From assembly GCA_039182715.1 (NCBI GenBank), contig JBCDBY010000231.1, positions 1-7,548 on the forward strand: DNA of 7,548 bases, given 5' to 3'. The stretch is from JBCDBY01 sp039182715. Lineage in GTDB: Bacteria; Planctomycetota; PLA2. Positions 1 through 5,477 of the stretch are shown piece after piece (the stretch's first letter is position 1; every line of letters starts with the position of its first letter). A program made the position numbers and the translations under genes. The notes below the pieces were generated by a model. That model did not search any database, was not told the DNA's origin, and was given only the letters and a program-made list of their open reading frames with translations.

Positions 1-1
1 C

Positions 2-82
2 TGCGCGCTGATCGTCTACGTCTCCAAGGGGCTGGGCAAGCTGTTCATCCAGAAGCCGGAGGACTTCTACGGCGATGATTGA
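2..82 (+). CDS. C-terminal tail of an upstream antiporter-operon gene (partial)
   Basis: An open frame enters from the left edge and ends at TGA 80-82, leaving 26 residues. The visible tail starts hydrophobic (CALIVYV) and becomes polar (QKPEDFYGDD), which would fit the last membrane helix and cytoplasmic end of a membrane protein. It overlaps the next gene by 8 nt (75-82), so the two are almost certainly in one operon. Mrp/Mnh antiporter operons often carry several consecutive NuoL/M/N-like or NuoK-like subunit genes, so this is probably another antiporter subunit. That identity is inferred from context; the tail alone carries no diagnostic motif. Confidence 0.55.
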   Translation, partial: CALIVYVSKGLGKLFIQKPEDFYGDD

Positions 83-1772
83 TCGCTTCCCCGCGCTCCT
101 CCTGATGATCGGCGCCGTCGTGCAGCCGCTGCTGCCCGAGGAGGGCCGCCGCCGCCTCTTCCTGCTCTGGCCGGTCATGGCGCTGGGCGCGATCTTCTCC
201 ACGCCGCTCGGCACGGAGCTGACCGCGTCGATGCTCGACCACGACCTCGTGCTCATGCGCATGGACGCGCTCAGTCGCGTGTTCGGCATCGTCTTCTGCC
301 TGACCGGCATCATCGGCGGCATCTACGCGTGGCACAACGCGGACCGGCGGCAGCAGTCGGCGGCGCTCTTCTACGGCGCGGGCGCGCTCGGCGTGACCTT
401 CGCGGGCGACCTGCTCACGCTCTTCTGCTTCTGGGAGCTGATGGCGATCTCCTCGACGCTGCTGATCTGGGCGCGCAAGACGGAGGAGTCGCAGCGGGCG
501 GGCAATCGCTACATCCTCGTGCACCTCTTCGGCGGTGCGCTGCTCATGGCCGGCATCATCCTGCGCGGCGACTTCGCCATGGAGGCGATCCCGCAGGAGG
601 GCGCCGGTCTCGCGGAGTGGCTCATGCTGCTCGGCATCGCGGTGAACGTCGCGCTCCCGCCGCTGCACGCGTGGCTGCCGGACGCCTATCCGCGTGCGAC
701 GGTGACCGGCGCGGTCTTCCTGAGCGCGTTCACCACCAAGAGCGCGGTCTACGTGCTGGCGCGGCTCTACCCCGGCTGGGAGATCCTCATCGCCTGGGGC
801 GTCATCATGGCGCTCTACGGCGTCGTCTATGCCGTGCTGGCCAACGACATCCGGGGCATCCTCGCGTATCACATCGTGAGCCAGGTCGGTTACATGGTGT
901 GCGGTGTCGGGATCGGCACGGAGCTCGCGATCAACGGCGCGGCGGCGCACGCCTTCTGCCACGTGCTCTACAAGGGCCTGCTCTTCATGGGCATGGGTCT
1001 GGTCATCAAGACGACCGGGATCAGCGAGCTGCACCGGCTCGGGGGGTTCTGGCGAAGACAGAAGCTGGCGGTGTTCCTCTTCATGATCGGGGCCTTCTCG
1101 ATCTCCGGATTCCCGCTCTTCAACGGCTTCGTCTCCAAGTCGGCGATCGTCGCGGCGGCCATGGAGGAGCACTTCTACGCGACCGGTCTGCTGCTGCTGC
1201 TCGCGTCGGTCGGAACCTTCCTGCACACCGGGCTCAAGATCCCCTACTTCGTCTGGTTCGGCCCCGACCGGGGCATTCGTCCCGAGCCCGCGCCGTCGAA
1301 CATGCTGTGGGCGATGGGCATCGGTGCCTTCCTCTGCACGCTGCTCGGCATCATGCCGGGGCTGCTCTACGACCTGCTGCCGAACGAGATGACCTGGCGC
1401 CCGTACACGGCGCATCACCTGGGCGAGTCGATCCAGATCCTGACCTTCACCTTCGTCGCGTTCTGGCTGCTGCGGCCCAAGCTCGCGGGCGAGCCGAAGC
1501 TGCCGGTCGATACCGATTACTTCTACCGCGTGCCGCTCAAGCGGTGGGGTGGTCGCCTGGTGACCGCGATCAACGTCGCCTTCGCGGCGTGCGGTCGTTC
1601 GGCCGCCTGGTTCGCGCTGCGCGTGCAGGAGTTCCTCGCGAACCCCGTGGCGGCGGTCACCGGTCGCGATCGACGCACCTACGACTCCAACGACGACCGC
1701 GCCACGATCGGCGTCAGCGCGCTCATCGCGCTCGTCGTCGCCGGCGCCGTCGCGCTCTGGGTCGCCGCCTGA
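75..1772 (+). CDS. Na+/H+ antiporter subunit D-like protein (proton-translocating membrane subunit, Mrp/complex I family)
   Basis: This 565-residue polytopic inner-membrane protein belongs to the NuoL/M/N–MrpA/D family, whose members move protons or cations across the membrane. Family hallmarks are clear. FWELMAIS carries the conserved membrane glutamate E121. LPPLHAWLPDAYP lies at 194-206 with H198. The channel lysine K222 sits in TTKSAVY, K300 in HVLYKGLLF, and K355 follows in GFVSKS. Helices are continuous through about residue 460. A polar linker with DTDYFYR then follows near 495-505, and a last hydrophobic helix ends the chain (about 545-565); this C-terminal extension is familiar from Mrp subunit-D paralogues. 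The ATG at 75 has GGAGG at 58-62 inside the preceding gene, which it overlaps by 8 nt, so translational coupling is likely. A complex I or hydrogenase-type subunit is the alternative, but it is less likely given overall resemblance to Mrp subunit D. Confidence 0.88.
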   Translation: MIDRFPALLLMIGAVVQPLLPEEGRRRLFLLWPVMALGAIFSTPLGTELTASMLDHDLVLMRMDALSRVFGIVFCLTGIIGGIYAWHNADRRQQSAALFYGAGALGVTFAGDLLTLFCFWELMAISSTLLIWARKTEESQRAGNRYILVHLFGGALLMAGIILRGDFAMEAIPQEGAGLAEWLMLLGIAVNVALPPLHAWLPDAYPRATVTGAVFLSAFTTKSAVYVLARLYPGWEILIAWGVIMALYGVVYAVLANDIRGILAYHIVSQVGYMVCGVGIGTELAINGAAAHAFCHVLYKGLLFMGMGLVIKTTGISELHRLGGFWRRQKLAVFLFMIGAFSISGFPLFNGFVSKSAIVAAAMEEHFYATGLLLLLASVGTFLHTGLKIPYFVWFGPDRGIRPEPAPSNMLWAMGIGAFLCTLLGIMPGLLYDLLPNEMTWRPYTAHHLGESIQILTFTFVAFWLLRPKLAGEPKLPVDTDYFYRVPLKRWGGRLVTAINVAFAACGRSAAWFALRVQEFLANPVAAVTGRDRRTYDSNDDRATIGVSALIALVVAGAVALWVAA

Positions 1773-1795
1773 CCGCTAGGTGTAGTGGCCGCGAA

Positions 1796-1823
1796 GCGCC
1801 GCGCAACCCACAGGTTGTGGCGC
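1796..1823 (+). terminator. Hairpin after the antiporter gene, possible terminator
   Basis: An inverted repeat starts 23 bp after the TGA of the antiporter gene. GCGC (1796-1799) pairs with GCGC (1820-1823), and CGCAACC (1802-1808) pairs with GGTTGTG (1813-1819) through one G-T wobble. The loop is CACA and there is a 2-nt bulge (1800-1801). The position suits the end of the antiporter operon. The flanking sequence is GAAAGAGGG with no T-run, so it is not a textbook intrinsic terminator; it could instead stabilise the 3' end or act with Rho. Confidence 0.4.
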
Positions 1824-2054
1824 GAAAGAGGGCGCGGAATTCCCTCATGGAACGGTAGGCCCCGACCGATCCACCCCTGTTAAGTCCCGGCCGGGGTGCC
1901 GGCGGTCGAGCTTCGCGGCAAACGGAGCTTGAACTTGTCCCACCCATTCGGCAAGGTCTTTGGCATCAGTTTGAACTATGCACTTTCCAAAGTACGCGTT
2001 GCAAAGCGCATGGTTCAGGAGCGCGCGGTCGGTCGTGGGGGCCGGACGCGGGCG

Positions 2055-2106
2055 CAGATCGAACAGTTGGGCAGATCGAACAGTTGGGCAGCCGCGAACA
2101 GTTGGG
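2055..2106 (+). repeat. Three tandem 17-18 bp direct repeats upstream of merR
   Basis: Two exact 17-bp copies of CAGATCGAACAGTTGGG lie at 2055-2071 and 2072-2088. A third copy of 18 bp (CAGCCGCGAACAGTTGGG) is at 2089-2106, and CAGACG follows as the start of a degenerate fourth. The shared core is GAACAGTTGGGCAG, which contains the small dyad AAC-A-GTT. The array ends 11 bp before the proposed merR ATG. The 17-bp unit is not a multiple of three, so the array would change frame if translated, which argues against a coding repeat. Likely explanations are a binding array for a regulator, possibly MerR itself, or a replication-slippage product. Confidence 0.85.
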
Positions 2107-2117
2107 CAGACGCAGCG

Positions 2118-2375
2118 ATGAACGCCGGGAAGCCTCCCGAGAAGCTCTACCGCATGGCCGAGGTGATGGAACACACCGGCCTTTCGCGACAGACGCTGCA
2201 CTACTACGCGACGCTCGGACTCATCCGCGAGAAGAAGCGGACCGCTTCCGGCTACCGCCTGTTCGCCCCCACCGTCTTCCGGGACCTGGAGCGCGTGAAA
2301 AAGCTGCAGAAGAAGGGCTTCACGTTGCGCGAGATCCGGGAGAGACTGGAATCACCAGAGAAACCCCGCGGCTGA
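2118..2375 (+). CDS. Small MerR-family DNA-binding regulator (DNA-binding domain only)
   Basis: From ATG 2118 this encodes 85 residues that are almost entirely a MerR winged-helix domain. The helix-turn-helix YRMAEVMEHTGLSRQTLHYY covers 11-30. The wing LGLIREKKRTASGYRLF covers 33-49. The second helical pair, DLERVKKLQKKGFTLREIRERL, lies at about 56-77. The protein stops there, so it lacks the long dimerisation helix and the C-terminal effector domain of classical MerR proteins, which are usually 120-300 residues. No metal-binding cysteines are present. The start is uncertain: ATG 2118 fits the domain edge but has no Shine-Dalgarno, ATG 2010 would give 121 residues, and GTG 1896 would give 159. 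The stop lies 121 bp before the sigma-factor gene, in the same direction, so the two may be co-transcribed. Ligand and targets cannot be read from the sequence; autoregulation through the adjacent repeats is an inference. Confidence 0.82.
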   Translation: MNAGKPPEKLYRMAEVMEHTGLSRQTLHYYATLGLIREKKRTASGYRLFAPTVFRDLERVKKLQKKGFTLREIRERLESPEKPRG

Positions 2376-2482
2376 CCCCCGCGGAACGCACGCACAACCG
2401 CAACGGACAACATCGAAGGAACGCTGTTGCCGGCCCAACCCCGGCCGAACGCAGACGGACCGACCGCAACACGCCCTTTTTC

Positions 2483-2488
2483 GGAGGT
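2483..2488 (+). promoter_or_regulatory. Strong Shine-Dalgarno for the sigma-factor gene
   Basis: GGAGGT lies 8 nt before GTG 2497 and fixes that start. It is the best ribosome binding site in the window and contrasts with lysA, the kinase-like gene and the PPC gene, which have no comparable site. Confidence 0.8.
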
Positions 2489-2496
2489 AGGGCAAC

Positions 2497-3264
2497 GTGA
2501 AGGTTGAGACCCAAAAACTCTGGGACGAGTTCCGCGAGACGGGAGACGTCGAGCTGCGGAACCGGCTAGTTGAGAAGTACCTTTACATCGTCAAGTACGT
2601 GGCCGATCGCCTGCAGCAGAAGCTGCCGCGCTCGATCCCCAACGAGGATCTTCGATCCGCCGCGTCGTACGGTCTCATTCGCGCTGTCGAGAACTTCGAC
2701 CACCGTCGGGGGACGCGCTTCGAGACCTACTGCGCCACCCGCGTGAAGGGAGCGATCCTGGACGAGCTGCGCTCGCGCGACTGGGTGCCGCGGATGATCC
2801 GCAACAACACATCGAAGATGAACAGCGCGCGCGACGATCTGACGCGCGACCTGGGCCGTGACCCGACGCCGACCGAGCTGGCCGAGCGTCTCGAGGTCTC
2901 GCGCGAAAAGGTCGAGACGATGATCCGCGAGAGCTGCTTCGTGTCGATGTTCGCCTTCAGCCGCTGCGAGGAAGAAGCGCAGCGCGGCGACAACGACGAG
3001 CGCCACCTCATCTACGAGGACAAGAACTCGGAGGTGCCGTTCGAGCGGATCTTCCTGAAGGACCTCTCGGACCACCTGATGAAGACGCTCAGCCACCGGG
3101 AGAAGATGGTGATCCTGCTCTACTACGTCGAGGACCTCTCGATGAAGGAGATCGGGAAGCTGCTCAACATCTCCGAGTCCCGCGTGAGCCAGATCCGGAC
3201 CACCACGCTCAACAAGCTGCGCACCAAGGTGAGTGAGGTCCAGTCCATCCTCGAGCGTGGGTAG
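2497..3264 (+). CDS. FliA/WhiG-family RNA polymerase sigma factor (sigma-28 type)
   Basis: A 255-residue alternative sigma factor of the sigma-70 class, group 3 (FliA/WhiG/SigB-like). Region 2 spans about 20-100 and carries the typical FETYCATRVKGAILDELRS stretch (from F75) and DWVPR (95-99). Region 3 follows at about 103-155 (LTRDLGRDPTPTELAERLEVS). Region 4 lies at about 197-250, with the -35-recognising helix-turn-helix MKEIGKLLNISESRVSQI from M216. It directs core RNA polymerase to a subset of promoters, which in other bacteria serve flagellar genes (FliA) or sporulation (WhiG). The start is GTG with a strong GGAGGT. Length is normal for the family. No FlgM-type or other anti-sigma gene is in the window, and no flagellar genes are visible, so a flagellar role is unproven. 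Its 5' neighbour is a tiny MerR regulator, which could control it. The family call is firm; the specific role is not. Confidence 0.93.
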   Translation: MKVETQKLWDEFRETGDVELRNRLVEKYLYIVKYVADRLQQKLPRSIPNEDLRSAASYGLIRAVENFDHRRGTRFETYCATRVKGAILDELRSRDWVPRMIRNNTSKMNSARDDLTRDLGRDPTPTELAERLEVSREKVETMIRESCFVSMFAFSRCEEEAQRGDNDERHLIYEDKNSEVPFERIFLKDLSDHLMKTLSHREKMVILLYYVEDLSMKEIGKLLNISESRVSQIRTTTLNKLRTKVSEVQSILERG

Positions 3265-3338
3265 CGACGCCCGCTCTGAGGCACCTCTACCATCAACTGA
3301 ACGACATAACCTGATACGGCATCTGGACTTACATCAAT

Positions 3339-3366
3339 CGGGGTGCGGAACGAGTTCCGCACCCCG
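3339..3366 (+). terminator. Perfect hairpin after the sigma-factor gene
   Basis: GGGGTGCGGAAC (3340-3351) is perfectly complementary to GTTCCGCACCCC (3354-3365), and C3339-G3366 adds a thirteenth pair. The apparent loop is only GA, so the innermost pairs probably open in RNA. It lies about 75 bp after the sigma-factor stop and 47 bp before lysA, as expected for a terminator separating the two units. The downstream GGTCTGATTCC has no real T-run. Because it is almost fully symmetric it could work in either direction, although no gene reads into it from the right. Confidence 0.65.
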
Positions 3367-3392
3367 GTCTGATTCCAGGCCGCCTTGGGCGC

Positions 3393-3411
3393 GGCGGTAT
3401 CTTTGACCGCC
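3393..3411 (+). promoter_or_regulatory. lysA start region: inverted repeat around a -10-like box
   Basis: GGCGGT (3393-3398) and ACCGCC (3406-3411) form a 6-bp inverted repeat with a 7-bp centre. TATCTT (3398-3403) resembles a -10 element and sits 9 nt before ATG 3413. Only 47 bp separate the upstream hairpin from this ATG and no Shine-Dalgarno is present, so transcription may begin at or next to the start codon (leaderless mRNA). No good -35 is seen 16-18 bp upstream. The repeat could be an operator over the -10, or a small RNA hairpin blocking translation if transcription starts farther upstream. Confidence 0.35.
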
Positions 3412-3412
3412 C

Positions 3413-4675
3413 ATGGATGACTTCCGCTCCCGGGACGGCGCGCTCCACTGCGAGGACGTCGCCGTCGCCGATATCGCCCGCGCCGTCGGCACCCCCGCCT
3501 TCGTCTACTCCAAGCACACGATCGTCGATCACTTCCGGCGGCTGCGCGACGCGTTCGCCGAGGTCGACCCGCTGATCCGCTACGCCGTCAAGGCGAACGG
3601 CAACCTCGCCGTGCTGCGGACGCTGGCCGAGGAGGGCGCCGGCTTCGACGTCGTCAGCGCCGGCGAGATTTACCGCGTGATCCAGGCGGGCGGCGATCCG
3701 TCCCGGATCGACTTCGCCGGCGTCGGCAAGACCCGCGAGGAGATCCGCTACGCCCTCGATGCCGGCATCGACACCTTCAACGTCGAGTCGGAGGGGGAAC
3801 TCGATCTCATCGACCGCGTCGCCCGCGAGATGGGCACGACCGCCCGCATCGCGCTGCGCGTCAACCCCGACGTCGACCCGCAGACCCACACCTACATTTC
3901 GACCGGCAAGGCGGAGACCAAGTTCGGTCTCGACTTCGCCCGCGCCCGCGCCATCGCCGAATCGCTCACCGAGCGCGTCGGCGTACGCCTGACCGGCCTG
4001 CACGTGCACATCGGATCGCAGATCACGCAGGTCGATCCGCACGTCGAGATGGTGCAGCGCGTGCTCGGTCTCGCCGACGACCTCAAGGGGTTCCACCCGC
4101 ATCTCAAGGCGATCAACATCGGCGGCGGCTTCGGCATCCACTACCACGGCCACGAGGCGCCGGCGATGACCGACTACTCCGACCTGATGGTCCCGCTACT
4201 CAAGCGCAGCGGCTTCGAGGTGCACATGGAGCCGGGCCGCATCCTGGTCGGCAACGCGGGCATCCTGCTCAGCGAGGTCGTCTACGTGAAGCAGAGCGGC
4301 ACCAAGCGGTTCGTCATCTGCGACGCCGCGATGAACGACCTGATCCGTCCGAGCCTCTACCAGGCGTACCACCGCATCGAGCCGGTGGCGCCGCGCGAGG
4401 GCGAGGAGAGCGAGATCGATCTCGTCGGCCCGGTCTGCGAGTCGGGCGACTTCTTTGCCAAGGACCGCCCCTTCCCGCCGGTCGAGCCGGGCGACTACGT
4501 GGCGGTGCGCAGCGCCGGCGCCTACGGCTTCGTGATGGCGAGCAACTACAACGCGCGCCCGCGCGCCGCCGAGGTGCTGGTGGACGGCGATCGCTTCGCC
4601 GTCGTGCGCGAGCGCGAGAGCTTCGACGACCTGGTCCGCGGCGAGCACGCCGAGCCGGAGTGGAAGAGCGCATGA
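3413..4675 (+). CDS. lysA: Diaminopimelate decarboxylase
   Basis: A cytosolic PLP enzyme of 420 residues, normal family length, catalysing the last step of lysine synthesis: meso-2,6-diaminopimelate to L-lysine plus CO2. It has the fold-type III layout, with an alanine-racemase-like barrel (about 35-280) and a C-terminal beta domain. The PLP lysine is K60 in YAVKAN. HIGSQ lies at 199-203, the phosphate-binding GGGFG at 237-241, and EPGR at 273-276. The second active-site part is CESGD at 342-346, with the cysteine contributed across the dimer interface in this family, and Y371 in AGAYG. CESGD and the overall match favour DapDC over ornithine/arginine decarboxylases of the same fold. The start at ATG 3413 fits the domain edge; it has no Shine-Dalgarno but has TATCTT 9 nt upstream. 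The stop overlaps kdsA by 4 nt. No lysine riboswitch fits the short 5' gap. Confidence 0.96.
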   Translation: MDDFRSRDGALHCEDVAVADIARAVGTPAFVYSKHTIVDHFRRLRDAFAEVDPLIRYAVKANGNLAVLRTLAEEGAGFDVVSAGEIYRVIQAGGDPSRIDFAGVGKTREEIRYALDAGIDTFNVESEGELDLIDRVAREMGTTARIALRVNPDVDPQTHTYISTGKAETKFGLDFARARAIAESLTERVGVRLTGLHVHIGSQITQVDPHVEMVQRVLGLADDLKGFHPHLKAINIGGGFGIHYHGHEAPAMTDYSDLMVPLLKRSGFEVHMEPGRILVGNAGILLSEVVYVKQSGTKRFVICDAAMNDLIRPSLYQAYHRIEPVAPREGEESEIDLVGPVCESGDFFAKDRPFPPVEPGDYVAVRSAGAYGFVMASNYNARPRAAEVLVDGDRFAVVRERESFDDLVRGEHAEPEWKSA

Positions 4676-5457
4676 AGCTCTTCGAGAACGGCCGTCTGCT
4701 GCTCATCGCCGGCCCCTGCGTCATCGAGTCGCGCGACCAGGTCTTCCGCATCGCGGAGCAGCTCAAGCGCATCACCGAGGATCGCCCGATCGATTTCGTC
4801 TTCAAGTCGAGCTTCGACAAGGCGAACCGCACCTCGGTCGAGAGCTACCGCGGGCCCGGCCTCGAGCAGGGCCTGGCGCTGCTGGCCGAGGTCAAGCAGC
4901 AGTTCGACCTGCCGGTCAATTCCGACGTGCACGAGACGGCGCAGGTGGCGCCCGCCGCGGAGGTGCTCGACATCCTCCAGATTCCCGCCTTCCTCGCGCG
5001 CCAGACCGACCTGCTCGTCGCGGCGGGGGAGACCGGCAAGCCGGTCATGGTGAAGAAGGGCCAGTTCATGGCGCCGGAGGACATGGAGCACAGCCGCAAC
5101 AAGGTGCAGTCCACCGGCCGGGCGGGCCCGGTCCTGCTCTGCGAACGGGGCTCGACCTTCGGCTACAAGAACCTCGTGGTCGACATGCGGTCGCTGGTGG
5201 TCATGCGCCAGTACGCGCCGGTCGTCTTCGACGGCACGCACAGCGTGCAGCGGCCCAGCGGCCTCGGCGGCCAGTCGGGCGGCGACCGCACGATGATTCC
5301 CCACCTCGTGCGCGCGGCCGCCGCGGTCGGCATCGACGGCCTGTTCCTCGAAACCCACGATCGTCCCGAGGAAGCGCTCTGCGACGGGCCCAATCAGCTG
5401 CCCGTGGCGGATTTACCGGCGCTTCTCGACGCCGTCGAACACATCCGCTCGGCCTGA
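4672..5457 (+). CDS. kdsA: 3-deoxy-D-manno-octulosonate 8-phosphate synthase (metal-dependent class)
   Basis: A cytosolic enzyme of 261 residues that condenses phosphoenolpyruvate with D-arabinose 5-phosphate to Kdo-8-phosphate, the committed step toward the Kdo of lipopolysaccharide. Family motifs in order are AGPCVIES (13-20), FKSSFDKANR (44-53), KKGQF (128-132), THSVQ (from 189) and LETH (226-229), with a final D..QL motif. Metal ligands of the Aquifex-type enzyme (C11, H185, E222, D233 there) map here to C16, H190, E227 and D238, a constant shift of five. Metal-independent E. coli KdsA has asparagine at the cysteine position. The proposed ATG 4672 overlaps the lysA stop as ATGA; GTG 4660 would add four residues (MEER) but is less natural. 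DAHP synthase has a related fold, but this sequence is clearly KdsA. Translation is probably coupled to lysA. Confidence 0.95.
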   Translation: MKLFENGRLLLIAGPCVIESRDQVFRIAEQLKRITEDRPIDFVFKSSFDKANRTSVESYRGPGLEQGLALLAEVKQQFDLPVNSDVHETAQVAPAAEVLDILQIPAFLARQTDLLVAAGETGKPVMVKKGQFMAPEDMEHSRNKVQSTGRAGPVLLCERGSTFGYKNLVVDMRSLVVMRQYAPVVFDGTHSVQRPSGLGGQSGGDRTMIPHLVRAAAAVGIDGLFLETHDRPEEALCDGPNQLPVADLPALLDAVEHIRSA

Positions 5458-5460
5458 CGC

Positions 5461-5466
5461 TACACT
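5461..5466 (+). promoter_or_regulatory. Possible -10 box for the kinase-like gene
   Basis: TACACT sits in the 20-bp gap after kdsA, 11 nt before ATG 5478. No convincing -35 is present; AACACA at 5438-5443 has a 17-bp spacing but poor match. It is of interest mainly because lysA and the last gene show the same TANNNT arrangement. Read-through from kdsA is an equally good way to express this gene. Confidence 0.25.
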
Positions 5467-5477
5467 GCGCCGGGGTA

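Larger units (their letters stand above)
1773..2117. other. 345-bp intergenic region between the antiporter gene and merR
   Basis: I see no convincing gene here. The region holds a hairpin 23 bp after the antiporter stop (1796-1823) and a weak sigma-28-like pair of boxes (1880-1905). About 1950-2010 is visibly less GC-rich than its surroundings and contains a short dyad, ACTTT-CC-AAAGT at 1982-1993. The three direct repeats at 2055-2106 lie just before the merR start. The merR reading frame is open back to GTG 1896, but the sequence before 2118 does not resemble a protein domain. The merR promoter is presumably in this stretch; I could not find a good -35/-10 pair. Confidence 0.6.

Noticed and set aside
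45..1418. Very long open frame on the minus strand opposite the antiporter gene (457 codons), and similar long antisense frames opposite the sigma, lysA, kdsA and kinase-like genes.
   Set aside because: The translations are rich in Arg, Glu, His and Asp with no domain or motif. They are the usual by-product of high-GC third codon positions in the real plus-strand genes, which carry clear family motifs.
329..1858. Long plus-strand frame shifted relative to the antiporter gene (509 codons).
   Set aside because: It is an Arg/Ala/Gly-rich shadow frame with no recognisable domain and no ribosome binding site, fully inside a convincing membrane-protein gene.
2055..2106. CRISPR-like repeat array.
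   Set aside because: The copies are directly adjacent with no spacers, only three in number and 17-18 bp long.
1896..2117. N-terminal extension of the MerR protein from GTG 1896 or ATG 2010.
   Set aside because: The extra residues look like no MerR extension, part of the sequence is less GC-rich than coding DNA here, and the 17-bp repeats would be read in changing frames. ATG 2118 fits the domain edge. ATG 2010 is not fully excluded.
1845..2201. A minus-strand gene of 118 codons across the intergenic region and merR 5' end.
   Set aside because: It has no motif or Shine-Dalgarno, and it crosses the direct repeats and the certain MerR domain in antisense.
2429..2445. Short hairpin (GCCGG / CCGGC) between merR and the sigma gene as a terminator or attenuator.
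   Set aside because: The stem is only 5 bp with a 7-nt loop, which is expected by chance in such GC-rich DNA. No T-run follows it directly.
3265..3412. Lysine riboswitch upstream of lysA.
   Set aside because: The space after the terminator-like hairpin is only 47 bp, and nothing in 3265-3338 resembles the multi-helix lysine aptamer.
4660..4671. GTG 4660 as the kdsA start.
   Set aside because: It would add four residues (MEER) not needed by the family. ATG 4672 forms a standard ATGA overlap with the lysA stop.
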